Source: a bacterium GBS-1 (GTDB taxonomy: Bacteria > Synergistota > GBS-1). Taken from it: a stretch of 64,000 nt of DNA. The position numbers and the translations under genes are program-made. Position 1 is the stretch's first letter. Each line of letters opens with the position of its first letter. Location: assembly GCA_001443005.1 (NCBI GenBank), contig LEKQ01000001.1:1-64000 (forward strand), given 5' to 3'. The notes under the pieces were generated by a model. The model searched no databases. It was not told the DNA's origin and worked only from the letters and a program-made list of their open reading frames with translations. Of this stretch, positions 46,523 to 55,682 are shown one piece after another.

Positions 46523-46593
46523 GGTTTTAACATTATAAAAGGTAGGTCTGGAGTGATTAGTTTTTCCCTCGGTTCTTTGGGAGGTGAGAGGCG

Positions 46594-46800
46594 GTGGCAA
46601 GAATAGTTATCGATGGGGAAAGGTGTAAAAGCTGTAGTCTGTGTGTAGAAGCTTGTCCGAGGAAGCTCATAGTCATATCTGACACCCTTAACAGCAAAGG
46701 CTATAGACCCGCTAAGTTCGTTGACGAGGATGGTAAGTGCATTGGATGTGCCTTCTGTGCCATCTCCTGTCCTGATATTGCAATAGAGGTCTACAGATAG
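46594..46800 (+). CDS. 2-oxoacid:ferredoxin oxidoreductase, ferredoxin (delta) subunit
   Basis: This 68-residue 2[4Fe-4S] ferredoxin-like subunit carries two cluster motifs, CKSCSLCVEACP (about 13-24) and CIGCAFCAISCP (about 50-61). It passes electrons within the oxidoreductase encoded by the next three genes. The GTG start follows GGGAGGTGA. The 71-base gap before it is the largest in this part of the window; it has TATAAA at 46534-46539 but no good -35. Confidence 0.92.
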   Translation: MARIVIDGERCKSCSLCVEACPRKLIVISDTLNSKGYRPAKFVDEDGKCIGCAFCAISCPDIAIEVYR

Positions 46801-46815
46801 GGAGGATGAACGGTC

Positions 46816-47889
46816 ATGGCAGAAAAGCTACTTATGAAAGGCAATGAGGTTTTGGCGGAGGCTGCTGTAAGAGCTGGTTGCAGGTACTTCTTCGGTTATC
46901 CCATAACACCTCAAAATGAGATACCTGAATACATGTCCTGGAGACTTCCTGAAGTTGGTGGTGTATACCTTCAGGCAGAAAGCGAGGTTGCAGCTATAAA
47001 CATGGTTTTCGGAGCTGCAGGTGCTGGTGCAAGGGTTTTGATATCCTCATCGGGTCCAGGAATAAGTCTAATGCAGGAAGGCATATCCTATATAGCAGCT
47101 GCTGAGCTTCCTTGTGTGATCATTAATGTAAGTAGAGGAGGACCAGGGTTAGGTGGAATCCTTCCTGCTCAATCCGACTACTTTCAAGCTACTCGTGGAG
47201 GTGGACATGGCGATTACCACCTTATAGTGCTGGCTCCTCACACTCTTCAAGAAGCTTTTGATCTTACGGTTTTAGCCTTTGATCTCGCTGATAAATACAG
47301 AAACCCCGTTATGATCTACGCTGATGGTTTTATCGGGCAGATGATGGAGCCAGTTGAGCTTAGGGACCCAATAGACCTATCAACCCTTCCTCCAAAGCCC
47401 TGGGCGATAACTGGAGCAAAGGGTCGGGAGAGAAATCTAATAAAGACGCTCTATTTGGAAGGAGACAAACTTGAAGCCCACAACTTTAGGCTTAAAAGAA
47501 AATATGACGAGATAGTAAGGAATGAGGTTAGATATGAACTTTACATGATGGATGATGCGGATTTTGCTATAGCTGCATATGGCACAAGCGCGAGGATAGC
47601 TAAAACGGCAGTAAAAGTCTTGAGAGATAAAGGTATAAAGGTAGGGGTTATAAGACCCATTACCCTATTTCCTTTCCCATACAGCGTTTATGAGAGCTTT
47701 GCTAACCAGCTTAAGTACATATTGGTTGTGGAAATGAGCATGGGACAACTTATCTATGACGTCGAATATAGCGTTAAAGGTAAGGTTCCAGTAGGTCTTT
47801 TGCCCCACGCTGGTGGTATAGCTCCAACGCACGAGGAGATAGTCTCTCGGATATTGGAGAGGGTGGAAAGCAGAGGTGATCAGAGATGA
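46816..47889 (+). CDS. vorB: 2-oxoacid:ferredoxin oxidoreductase, alpha subunit (VorB-like)
   Basis: The 357-residue alpha subunit of a CoA-dependent 2-oxoacid oxidoreductase has [53 protein letters not shown] and the [16 protein letters not shown] loop. The wording of these motifs is closest to the 2-oxoisovalerate (VorB) type, but 2-oxoglutarate (KorA) cannot be excluded. Substrates would come from amino acid breakdown, with the CoA ester feeding ATP synthesis. It overlaps the beta-subunit gene by 4 bases. Confidence 0.92.
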   Translation: MAEKLLMKGNEVLAEAAVRAGCRYFFGYPITPQNEIPEYMSWRLPEVGGVYLQAESEVAAINMVFGAAGAGARVLISSSGPGISLMQEGISYIAAAELPCVIINVSRGGPGLGGILPAQSDYFQATRGGGHGDYHLIVLAPHTLQEAFDLTVLAFDLADKYRNPVMIYADGFIGQMMEPVELRDPIDLSTLPPKPWAITGAKGRERNLIKTLYLEGDKLEAHNFRLKRKYDEIVRNEVRYELYMMDDADFAIAAYGTSARIAKTAVKVLRDKGIKVGVIRPITLFPFPYSVYESFANQLKYILVVEMSMGQLIYDVEYSVKGKVPVGLLPHAGGIAPTHEEIVSRILERVESRGDQR

Positions 47890-48629
47890 AGCTTGTTTTC
47901 TCTCGACCCAAGAGTATGTTTGATAGGCAAACGCATTATTGCCCTGGGTGTGGACATGGTATAGTCCACAGAATAATTGGAGAGGTTATAGATGAACTTG
48001 ATATAAGAGAGCGAACTGTTGGTGTAGCACCCGTAGGCTGTGCTGTGCTGATATACGACTACATAAATTGCGACATGTATGAAGCTGCTCATGGAAGAGC
48101 TCCCGCTGTAGCCACTGGTTGCAAGAGGGTTCACCCAGACCTTATAGTCTTTACCTATCAGGGGGATGGAGACCTTGCTTCTATAGGCATATCTGAGATC
48201 ATTCATGCAGCAAACAGAGGGGAGAAAATAACGACTATATTTATAAACAACGCAGTATATGGTATGACAGGAGGGCAGATGGCTCCCACAACCCTTCCTG
48301 GGCAGAGAACTACCACGTCTCCCTCAGGGAGAACCCCAGATAAAGAAGGGTATCCCATAAAGATTTGTGAGATGCTTTCAATTCTCGATGGTTCCGCTTA
48401 TATAGCAAGGGGGTCTCTCGCTTCGCCTCAGAAGATACTCCAAGTCAAAAGATATATAAAGAAAGCCTTTGAAACCCAAATTAAAGGTTTAGGTTTTTCA
48501 TTAGTTGAAGTTTTGTCTATGTGTCCAACAAACTGGGGTTTACCTCCTGCAAAGGCTCAAAAGTGGGTAGAAGAACGTATGGAAGCTTTGTATCCAATTG
48601 GGGAGTTTAAGATGCCTAAGGAGGGGTGA
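47886..48629 (+). CDS. 2-oxoacid:ferredoxin oxidoreductase, beta subunit (TPP-binding)
   Basis: The 247-residue beta subunit binds thiamine diphosphate. The pyrophosphate/Mg motif is [10 protein letters not shown] with [17 protein letters not shown], and the cluster region begins [17 protein letters not shown]. It follows alpha with an ATGA overlap and precedes gamma by 6 bases, giving a delta-alpha-beta-gamma order. Confidence 0.93.
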   Translation: MKLVFSRPKSMFDRQTHYCPGCGHGIVHRIIGEVIDELDIRERTVGVAPVGCAVLIYDYINCDMYEAAHGRAPAVATGCKRVHPDLIVFTYQGDGDLASIGISEIIHAANRGEKITTIFINNAVYGMTGGQMAPTTLPGQRTTTSPSGRTPDKEGYPIKICEMLSILDGSAYIARGSLASPQKILQVKRYIKKAFETQIKGLGFSLVEVLSMCPTNWGLPPAKAQKWVEERMEALYPIGEFKMPKEG

Positions 48630-48635
48630 AGTCGC

Positions 48636-49178
48636 ATGTTTGAAAGCATCATACTTGCTGGTTTTGGGGGACAAGGGATACTCCTCGCCGGTAGGCTCTT
48701 AGCCTTAGCTGGGATGAAAGAAGGGAAACATGTAACATGGCTTCCCTCTTATGGTCCAGAGATGAGAGGAGGAACTGCAAATTGTATGGTTATAATTTCA
48801 AACGAACCTATTGGGTCTCCCATAGTAACTTTTCCGAATACTCTTTTCATTTTTAATCAGCCATCTTTAGAGAAGTTTCTACCCAAGCTCTTACCCGGGG
48901 GGCTCTTAATATATGACAGCTCTCTGGTAAACTACAATAGTTCTAGAAAGGACATAGATTTGGTAGCTATTCCAGCTACTCGCCTTTCCGTAGACATAGG
49001 AGATCAACGCGTAGCAAATCTGATAATGCTTGGAGCCTATGTTGCAAGAAAGGGTTTTCCGAGTACGGAAAAGATGCTTTCTGCTTTAAAGGAAACGCTT
49101 GGAGAGAAAAAAGCCTCTATGTTTGAGATAAATGAGAGAGCTTTCAGGAAGGGGTTAACTTATGGAAAAGAAGCTTAG
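48636..49178 (+). CDS. 2-oxoacid:ferredoxin oxidoreductase, gamma subunit
   Basis: This 180-residue gamma subunit has the typical ILAGFGGQGILLAGRLLA start and the SYGPEMRGGTANCMVIIS segment. It completes the four-subunit enzyme. The ATG has AAGGAGGGGTG upstream. It overlaps the Nudix gene by 17 bases. Confidence 0.93.
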   Translation: MFESIILAGFGGQGILLAGRLLALAGMKEGKHVTWLPSYGPEMRGGTANCMVIISNEPIGSPIVTFPNTLFIFNQPSLEKFLPKLLPGGLLIYDSSLVNYNSSRKDIDLVAIPATRLSVDIGDQRVANLIMLGAYVARKGFPSTEKMLSALKETLGEKKASMFEINERAFRKGLTYGKEA

Positions 49179-49710
49179 CGGAAGGTTAATCTACTCCGGA
49201 AAAGTTCTTAACCTTAGGGTCGATGAGGTTGAGCTTGAGGATGGGAAAAGGGCTCTAAGAGAAGTAGTTGAGCATCGAGGCGCAGTGGTGATTATACCCG
49301 TTCTGAACGATGAGAAGATAGTCATGGTTAGACAGTACAGGTACGCTACTGGTAAGGAGCTTTTAGAGTTGCCTGCTGGAACAATGGAGGAGGGGGAAAA
49401 CCCCCTCCTCTGCGCTAAGAGGGAACTTTTGGAAGAAACGGGATATGAAGCTAATGATCTGATATATCTTCTCTCTTGCTATTCAAGCCCGGGGTTTTGC
49501 GATGAAAAGTTTCACCTGTTTTTAGCGAAGGATCTAAGGAAGAGAGAGCAAAACCTTGATAGCGATGAGAAAATAAAGGTTGAAATATATAGCATAGAAG
49601 AGTTAAAAGAACGCGTGAAGCGCGGAGAGATGGAAGATGCAAAGAGCATAGCTGGTATTCTTTACTATATAGCCTTTTGTCATGAAGGAAGAACTTCTCC
49701 AAAGGTTTAG
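49162..49710 (+). CDS. Nudix hydrolase (ADP-ribose pyrophosphatase-like)
   Basis: This 182-residue protein has a complete Nudix box beginning GTMEEGENPLLCAKRELLEE (about 73-95). The surrounding MVRQYRYATGKELLELPAG matches ADP-ribose pyrophosphatases. It probably hydrolyses ADP-ribose to AMP and ribose 5-phosphate. This could suit the NAD-consuming sirtuin at 56887, although the link is only inferred. It overlaps the recombinase gene by 29 bases. Confidence 0.9.
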   Translation: MEKKLSGRLIYSGKVLNLRVDEVELEDGKRALREVVEHRGAVVIIPVLNDEKIVMVRQYRYATGKELLELPAGTMEEGENPLLCAKRELLEETGYEANDLIYLLSCYSSPGFCDEKFHLFLAKDLRKREQNLDSDEKIKVEIYSIEELKERVKRGEMEDAKSIAGILYYIAFCHEGRTSPKV

Positions 49711-50563
49711 CGACTTCCTTATAACGGAAAGAGGGATATCTGAAAATTCTCTAAAAGCTTACCTTAAAGATGTGGAGAGCTTCTTAGAAAGCTTAGAATC
49801 CCTGGACCTCGATAGGCTCGAGGATGATATCACAAAATTTGTGGAACAGCTTCGGGCCTCTCGATATAGAGAAACAACTATTGCAAGGAAGATTTCTTCG
49901 TTGAGGGCTTTTCTTGAGTTTTTAGCTATCGTGACTCCAAAAGAAAAGCTTTGCAAAGCTACGATAGCTTCTATATCTGTTAAGAAGAAGTTGCCTCTCT
50001 TTTTATCTAAAGAGGAAGTAAATCGTTTACTCGAGGTGATAGACGCTAAAAATATTTTGGGGATTCGAGATAGAGCGATAATTGAAGTGCTATACGCTTC
50101 TGGGTTGAGAGTTTCTGAGCTCATTAATTTGAGGTTAAATGACCTAGACTTCGGAGAGGGGTTGTTAAGGTGTAAGGGGAAAGGCAACAAAGAAAGGGTT
50201 GTTCCTATAGGCAAAGAAGCCATCCACTGGGTTAGGAGATATCTATTTGAGGCTAGGCCCAAGATACTAAAGGGGAAAAAGGATCCGGGTTTCTTGTTTT
50301 TAAGCTCGCGAGGGAAGAGGCTCTCAAGAGAAGTGCTGTGGCTTCGGTTTAAGGATTACCTGCTAAAGGCCGGTTTAAAAGAGAGATTCACTCTTCACTC
50401 CCTGAGGCATACCTTCGCTACACATCTACTTGAAGGAGGGGCAGACCTTAGAACTCTTCAAGAGATGTTGGGACATGCAAGCCTTAATACAACCCAAATC
50501 TACACACATGTCGATATAAAGCGGTTAAAGGAAATTTACAAGAAATCTCATCCCAGAGCTTAG
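49682..50563 (+). CDS. xerD: XerC/XerD-type tyrosine recombinase
   Basis: The 293-residue protein resembles the Xer recombinases that resolve chromosome dimers at dif. The SAM-like N domain spans 1-90. The catalytic domain has Arg143 (ASGLRVSEL), Lys167 (GKGNKER), His239 and Arg242 (HSLRHTFATHLLEGG), His265 (LGHASLNTT) and the nucleophile Tyr274. It sits in a housekeeping operon with no att sites or phage genes, which argues for a chromosomal Xer rather than an integrase. Whether it is XerC, XerD or a single XerH-like enzyme cannot be told. Confidence 0.92.
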   Translation: MKEELLQRFSDFLITERGISENSLKAYLKDVESFLESLESLDLDRLEDDITKFVEQLRASRYRETTIARKISSLRAFLEFLAIVTPKEKLCKATIASISVKKKLPLFLSKEEVNRLLEVIDAKNILGIRDRAIIEVLYASGLRVSELINLRLNDLDFGEGLLRCKGKGNKERVVPIGKEAIHWVRRYLFEARPKILKGKKDPGFLFLSSRGKRLSREVLWLRFKDYLLKAGLKERFTLHSLRHTFATHLLEGGADLRTLQEMLGHASLNTTQIYTHVDIKRLKEIYKKSHPRA

Positions 50564-50579
50564 TAAAGGGGTGATGTAA

Positions 50580-51407
50580 GTGCCCTCCCTATTGGAGAGA
50601 GTCAAGGAGAGCTCTGACTTCTTAAGAAGCAGGTTTAAGGGAAAAAGTCCCTTAATAGGTGTGATCCTTGGCTCAGGATTTGGAGACATAGCTCGTGAAG
50701 TTGGTAGTCTGGGCTTTATACTATACAAAGATATTCCAAACTTTCCCATTCCCACCGTTCCTGGCCATGAAGGTAAGCTATGGTGGGGAGAGAGAAAAGA
50801 AAGATGCTTTGCTATTCTTCAGGGTAGATCTCACTTCTATGAGGGGTACTCTATGATTGAAATCACACTTCCCATAAGAGTTCTTGCCCTTTGGGGAGCG
50901 AAGCTTATAATTATAACCGCCTCTGCAGGAGGCGTTTCTGATAGCATTAATCCGGGGGATATAGTCCTTATCAAAGATCACATAAACTTAATGGGAGAAA
51001 ACCCTTTAAGGGGCATAAATGAACCGACCTTAGGGAATAGATTTGTAGATTTATCTAATGCTTATGACCCCAAAGTGAGAAGTGTCTTAAAAGAGAAGTT
51101 TAATCTCAAGGAAGGCGTATATGCGGCTCTTTCAGGCCCATCCTATGAAACTCCTGCGGAGATCAAAGCTCTAAAGATATTAGGTGCTGATATGGTTGGA
51201 ATGTCAGTAGTTCCGGAGACAATAGTCGCAAGACAAATGGGTTTAAAGGTCGTAGGAATTGTGGGCATAACGAACAAAGCAGGATGTACTGATGAAGGAA
51301 TAGATATAACTCATGAAAATGTGCTTGATAGCGCTAGAAAGATTAAGGATAAAATGAGGGAAATCATTTCCTTCTGTTTGGAGGAGTTAAGCGTTGATAC
51401 CATCTGA
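50580..51407 (+). CDS. punA: Purine-nucleoside phosphorylase (type I)
   Basis: This enzyme phosphorolyses inosine and guanosine. The 275 residues match the trimeric PNP family: IGVILGSGFGDIA, VPGHEGKL, LQGRSHFYEGY, ITASAGGVSDSINPGDIV, SGPSYETPAEIK (catalytic Glu), DMVGMSVVPETIVAR and ITNKAGC (purine-binding Asn). The GTG start has AAGGGGTGAT upstream. It overlaps the pyrimidine phosphorylase gene by 14 bases, forming a nucleoside salvage pair. Confidence 0.94.
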   Translation: MPSLLERVKESSDFLRSRFKGKSPLIGVILGSGFGDIAREVGSLGFILYKDIPNFPIPTVPGHEGKLWWGERKERCFAILQGRSHFYEGYSMIEITLPIRVLALWGAKLIIITASAGGVSDSINPGDIVLIKDHINLMGENPLRGINEPTLGNRFVDLSNAYDPKVRSVLKEKFNLKEGVYAALSGPSYETPAEIKALKILGADMVGMSVVPETIVARQMGLKVVGIVGITNKAGCTDEGIDITHENVLDSARKIKDKMREIISFCLEELSVDTI

Positions 51408-52686
51408 AATAATAAAGAAGAAAAGGGATGGAGAAGAGCTTTCAACGGAAGAGCTTAAGTTTTTCATAGAAGGCTATCTGAAGGGTAAGGTAGCTGATTA
51501 TCAAGTTTCAGCTTGGTGTATGGCTGTGTATTTTAAAGGGATGTCCCCTAGGGAGATAAGGGATTTAGTCGAGATTATAGGAAGATCCGGGAAGCTTTTG
51601 GACTTAAGCGATTTTGATCTTCCTAAAGTCGATAAGCATAGCACAGGTGGAGTAGGAGACAAAACAAGCATAACTTTGGTCCCATTAATGGCCTCATGCG
51701 GTTTTCTGTTCCCTAAATTAGCTGGAAGGGGACTGGGGTATACTGGTGGAACTATAGATAAAATAGAGTCTATACCTGGATTTAGGACTAATCTTTGTCT
51801 TGAAGACTTAAAACTAGCCTTAAGGAGATCTGGAGCAATTATAGCAGCCCAGACTGAAGAGCTAGCTCCCGCTGATAAAAAGATCTATGCCTTGAGGGAT
51901 GTCACCGCAACAGTAGATTCTATCCCTTTGATAGTTTCGAGTATATTAGGGAAAAAGCTTGCTGTTGGCGCCGATGCATGGGTTTTCGATGTTAAGGTTG
52001 GGAAAGGAGCCTTTATGAAGGAAATGGATAAAGCCAGAGAACTTGCTACTTTTTTGATATCTATATCTAAAGATCTTGGGAAAAGAGTTTGCGCATTTAT
52101 AACCGATATGGATCAACCTCTGGGAAATAACGTTGGTAATACAATAGAAGTTGAAGAAGCCATAGATACTTTGAAGGGAAAGGGACCAGCTGATTTAACT
52201 GAACTTGTTCTTTCTTTAGGAAGTGAGCTTTCTACTCTTGCGAATAAGCCTCTTTCAAGGGAGGAGCTTTACGAAAAGATAGTTAAAGGGGAGGCCCTTC
52301 AGAAACTTGCTGATATTATAGAAGCTCAGGGAGGAGACCCAAGGGTTTTGGAAAATTACAACCTAATGCCTCATGCTCCCTACAGTTTTGTGATTGAGGC
52401 AGATAAAGCTGGTTTCATCGAATCTGTTGATGCCGAGAAGATAGGATTAGCAGTTTTATCCTTGGGAGGAGGAAGGAAAAGAAAAGGAAAAGAAATCGAC
52501 AGGGGAGTTGGAATCAGGCTATTTAAGAAAAGGGGAGATAAGGTTGAGAAGGGAGAAGCCATAGCTGAGATTCTATATAGATCTGAAAGCTCTCTGGCTG
52601 AAGCTCTTCAATTTTTGAAGTCAGCCTATAGCATAGGTGAACGCTGCTCTATAGAGGGGAAGCTCATATATGAGAAGGTGCTTTAG
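51394..52686 (+). CDS. deoA: Thymidine / pyrimidine-nucleoside phosphorylase
   Basis: This 430-residue glycosyltransferase cleaves pyrimidine nucleosides with phosphate. Key motifs are the phosphate-binding KHSTGGVGDKTSI, GRGLGYTGGTIDKIESIPGF, ALRDVTATVDS and DVKVGKGAFM. The C-terminal domain (about 340-430) has GVGIRLFKKRGDKVEKGEAI. The TTG start follows GGAGGAG by 7 bases. Substrate preference (thymidine or uridine as well) cannot be judged here. Confidence 0.94.
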   Translation: MIPSEIIKKKRDGEELSTEELKFFIEGYLKGKVADYQVSAWCMAVYFKGMSPREIRDLVEIIGRSGKLLDLSDFDLPKVDKHSTGGVGDKTSITLVPLMASCGFLFPKLAGRGLGYTGGTIDKIESIPGFRTNLCLEDLKLALRRSGAIIAAQTEELAPADKKIYALRDVTATVDSIPLIVSSILGKKLAVGADAWVFDVKVGKGAFMKEMDKARELATFLISISKDLGKRVCAFITDMDQPLGNNVGNTIEVEEAIDTLKGKGPADLTELVLSLGSELSTLANKPLSREELYEKIVKGEALQKLADIIEAQGGDPRVLENYNLMPHAPYSFVIEADKAGFIESVDAEKIGLAVLSLGGGRKRKGKEIDRGVGIRLFKKRGDKVEKGEAIAEILYRSESSLAEALQFLKSAYSIGERCSIEGKLIYEKVL

Positions 52687-54025
52687 ACCGCTTTTGAGAG
52701 GACACGATAGGCTTTGGCTTGGAGAGGACTTGATAGAGGTTTCCAAAAGATATGGTTTGGCTGGTGAATTGAAAATTTACGCTGATCCTTTTCCTCCTTC
52801 AAAACGAAGCTACCCTTTAGTTTTAGAAGAGGCTATCTCGAAGCTAAAGGAACACGAACTTTCCCCCTACCTTGAGGAGCTAACTCATGTAGCATCTAAG
52901 GTAGATGCTAAACTATACCTCGTGGGAGGAGCATTAAGGGACATCTTAATTGGAGGTTGCGTTTATAGAGAACTTGACCTCTTGCTTGAGGGAGATTTAG
53001 AAAGATTCTTAGAATCTGCGAAGAAATGTAAGTTTTCCCTTAAAGAATTAACTCCATTCCTAACTTTAAAGCTAGTTAAGGATGGGAAAGTTTTTGATAT
53101 AGCCTTGGGTAGAAAGGAGATATACGAAAGGGCGGGTGCTCTTCCTAAGGTCTTTCCAGCTAAGCTTTATGAAGACCTTCAAAGGAGAGACTTCACTATA
53201 AACGCAATGGCTTTGGGACTCTCAGAAGGCATTAAGGGGTTGCTTTTTGATCCCTTTTACGGTTTAGATGATATAAAAAGGGGCATACTTCGCTTAATAA
53301 AACCTTACGCGTTCATAGAGGATCCGACGAGGATAATTCGTGGTATAAGATTAAAGGTGCGCTTCTCTCTAAATTTCGAAGATAGAACACTGGATCTCAT
53401 GAAGAAAGCCATTGATAAAGGTGCTCTCCTCTGGGTTGGGTGGGTTAGAATCTGGAAGGAGCTCGAGGAGCTATTCAAAGAGGATGAATATTTAAATGGG
53501 ATAGTTCTTATGGAAGATTTAGGATGTTGGCAAAGCATAGGAGTTAAGTTAAGTAAGTTGGATATGGAGGTTTTAGATAGGCTTAAAGGGGAGAAATTCC
53601 TTTCTCAGGAGAATCGTAAAGAATTCCTTCTCTTCACAATCTTTGGTTCAGAAGCACATAAACATCCTCGCGATTGGGGCCTTAGATTTCAGCTTCCAAA
53701 ACGTCTAAGGGAAGACCTATCCTTAGCCCCTTTATGGCGCGAGCTTAAATCATTGAGTTTTGAGAATAGGTACAGAAAGTTTTTGAGGGCCTCACAAAAC
53801 CTGGTTAAATTTTGGTCTATCTGCCTTGAAGAGGATTTATTCTCCCTTTGGAAGGCTTATAGGGAAGCACGTCCCATTCTCTCTCAAGAGGAAATGGAAA
53901 ATATAGCTTCCCTAAAGGGAAAAGAATATGGTAGGATAAAAATAGAGGTTCTAAGGCTTCAGCTCGAAGAGGGCCTTAGATCTAAGGATGACATATTAGA
54001 AAGATTGAGGAAGGAGAGTGTTTAA
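52670..54025 (+). CDS. CCA-adding enzyme / poly(A) polymerase family nucleotidyltransferase
   Basis: This 451-residue class II nucleotidyltransferase has an extra N-terminal segment of about 80 residues with no match I recognise. The catalytic head then shows YLVGGALRDILIGG, the acidic pair in RELDLLLEG, RRDFTINAMAL and DPTRIIRGIRLKVRF. A helical body and tail follow to the C terminus. The tRNA genes seen here already encode CCA, so the enzyme would repair CCA ends or add A tails. The ATG overlaps the previous gene by 17 bases. Confidence 0.85.
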   Translation: MRRCFRPLLRGHDRLWLGEDLIEVSKRYGLAGELKIYADPFPPSKRSYPLVLEEAISKLKEHELSPYLEELTHVASKVDAKLYLVGGALRDILIGGCVYRELDLLLEGDLERFLESAKKCKFSLKELTPFLTLKLVKDGKVFDIALGRKEIYERAGALPKVFPAKLYEDLQRRDFTINAMALGLSEGIKGLLFDPFYGLDDIKRGILRLIKPYAFIEDPTRIIRGIRLKVRFSLNFEDRTLDLMKKAIDKGALLWVGWVRIWKELEELFKEDEYLNGIVLMEDLGCWQSIGVKLSKLDMEVLDRLKGEKFLSQENRKEFLLFTIFGSEAHKHPRDWGLRFQLPKRLREDLSLAPLWRELKSLSFENRYRKFLRASQNLVKFWSICLEEDLFSLWKAYREARPILSQEEMENIASLKGKEYGRIKIEVLRLQLEEGLRSKDDILERLRKESV

Positions 54026-54028
54026 AAG

Positions 54029-54619
54029 GTGTTAACTTCCTTCTCTGATTTGGTTTTAAGTTTTCCGGCAGTTATAATTGCATTAAGCTTCCATGAGTTT
54101 GCTCATGCTTGGGTAGCTGATAAGCTTGGTGATCTTACGCCAAGATTCACTGGAAGGTTAACCATCAATCCGTTAGCTCACCTCGACATATTAGGAACCA
54201 TAATGCTTCTCTTTTTTAGGTTTGGCTGGGCTAAACCGGTGATGATTAACCCAGATAACTTTAAAAAACCTAAGAGAGATATGGCTTTAGTGGCCCTATC
54301 AGGTCCCATGATGAATCTTCTTCTCGCTTTTCTCTTTGCTATTCCATTCAGATTGGGTATCCACATGGGTTGGGCTACAGAGCGATTTTTCTTTAATGCG
54401 CTTATAATAAATATATCTCTTATGGTGTTTAACTTAATACCCTTGCCACCACTTGATGGATCTAGGATAGTAAGCTATTTTCTATCGCACAAAATTGATA
54501 AATACTATAGGGAGATAGAGAGATATGGGATGATAATACTGCTTCTACTTATAGGTTTAGGTGTTATTAGGAAGGTAATGTTGCCTTTGATTTTCTCAAT
54601 ACTATATATATTGATATGA
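54029..54619 (+). CDS. Site-2-type (M50) membrane metalloprotease
   Basis: The 196-residue polytopic protein has the zinc motif HEFAH (22-26), a GPMMNLLLAF segment and NLIPLPPLDGSRI with the third ligand Asp. It has four or five membrane helices. It is the short YwhC/SREBP-type form without a PDZ domain. Such proteases cut membrane proteins; the substrate is unknown. The GTG start lies 3 bases after the previous stop. Confidence 0.9.
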   Translation: MLTSFSDLVLSFPAVIIALSFHEFAHAWVADKLGDLTPRFTGRLTINPLAHLDILGTIMLLFFRFGWAKPVMINPDNFKKPKRDMALVALSGPMMNLLLAFLFAIPFRLGIHMGWATERFFFNALIINISLMVFNLIPLPPLDGSRIVSYFLSHKIDKYYREIERYGMIILLLLIGLGVIRKVMLPLIFSILYILI

Positions 54620-54622
54620 GAG

Positions 54623-54910
54623 GTGCTTAGGAAGGTGAGGGGCCGCTTAAGAGCCAAGGTATATGGAATGGTTCAAGGGGTAGGTTTCAGATATTTCGTT
54701 AAGAAAGAAGCAAGAGCTCTTGGACTTACGGGATGGGTTAGAAATTGTTCCGATGGTAGCGTAGAGGTTGTAGCGGAAGGAGATAGGAAAGAGCTTGAGC
54801 TTTTGCTTTCGATCCTTCAAAGAGGTTCACCTTTTTCCATAGTTCAAAGGGTTGATCACTCTTGGGAAAATTATAAAGGGGAGTTTAAAGATTTTGAGGT
54901 ACGTTATTAA
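54623..54910 (+). CDS. acyP: Acylphosphatase
   Basis: This small enzyme hydrolyses acyl phosphates. Its 95 residues include the catalytic Arg in GMVQGVGFRYFVKKEA and the catalytic Asn in GLTGWVRNCSDGSVEVVAEG, both in the usual places. GTG starts at 54623 and 54635 are both possible. It could protect against excess acetyl phosphate in an acetate-forming cell, though this is inference. Confidence 0.92.
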   Translation: MLRKVRGRLRAKVYGMVQGVGFRYFVKKEARALGLTGWVRNCSDGSVEVVAEGDRKELELLLSILQRGSPFSIVQRVDHSWENYKGEFKDFEVRY

Positions 54911-54935
54911 AAAGTCTAGGGGAGGATAGAAAAAG

Positions 54936-55682
54936 ATGGCTATACTTCTTACAAACGATGATGGTATTTACTCAGAGGGATTAATCGCCCTTGTTAATGC
55001 TCTTAGAGACTTGGATGAAGTTGTAGTTGTAGCTCCAGATAGCGAAAGAAGTTCAATAGGACACGCTATAACTTTAAGAAGGCCGCTGAGGATAAATAAG
55101 CTATGTATTGACATAGGTGGTTGTAAAAACGTGTACACTTGCGATGGAACACCTGTGGATTGTGTCATACTTGGTGTAAGTGAGGTTCTTAAAGGTAAGG
55201 AGGTAAGAGCCATTATCTCCGGTATAAACAAAGGGTTAAACCTTGGGATAGATATCGTTTATTCAGGTACGGTAGCAGCAGCTATGGAAGGAGCTCTGTT
55301 GGGTATAACATCGGTAGCTATTTCTGCAGACTCAACCAATTTAGAGGTTTTCAAAGATGCTGCGAGTTTTGTAAGAAGCTTTCTTCCTAAGCTCTTAGAA
55401 AAGGGGTTGCCCCAGCATACCTTCCTAAACATAAACTTTCCCAAAAATCCTAGAGGAGTCAGAATTACGAAACAGGGATATAGGGTTTACTCTGGAAGAG
55501 TCTTGAAGTATGAGGACCCATGGGGGGAGAAGTGTTACTGGATAAGTGGAGATGTAATAGAGAGGCTTGAGTATGATAGTGACATTTGGGCTGTATCTAA
55601 CGGTTATATCTCTGTAACACCCCTGCATGTAGATCTGACAAACTATGAATGTTTAGGATCACTCAGGGAGTGGTATTTATGA
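54936..55682 (+). CDS. surE: 5'/3'-nucleotidase SurE
   Basis: SurE dephosphorylates nucleoside monophosphates. The 248 residues have ILLTNDDGIYSEGL (metal Asp8 and Asp9), the SERSSIGHAIT loop, GTPVDCVILG and SGINKGLNLGIDIVYSGTVA. The ATG is preceded by AGGGGAGGAT. With the two nucleoside phosphorylases upstream it forms a route from nucleotides to bases. Its stop overlaps the archease start. Confidence 0.95.
   Translation: MAILLTNDDGIYSEGLIALVNALRDLDEVVVVAPDSERSSIGHAITLRRPLRINKLCIDIGGCKNVYTCDGTPVDCVILGVSEVLKGKEVRAIISGINKGLNLGIDIVYSGTVAAAMEGALLGITSVAISADSTNLEVFKDAASFVRSFLPKLLEKGLPQHTFLNINFPKNPRGVRITKQGYRVYSGRVLKYEDPWGEKCYWISGDVIERLEYDSDIWAVSNGYISVTPLHVDLTNYECLGSLREWYL

Noticed and set aside
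46523-46593. Possible promoter before the oxidoreductase genes
   Set aside because: TATAAA at 46534-46539 has no -35 at 15-19 bases. The genes may be transcribed from upstream.
49759-50262. Minus-strand open frame of 167 codons
   Set aside because: Antisense to the Xer recombinase gene, with no recognisable motif.
49682-50563. Tyrosine recombinase as a sign of an integrated element
   Set aside because: It lies inside a tight housekeeping operon, has Xer-type motifs, and no att-like repeats, phage or transposon genes are near.
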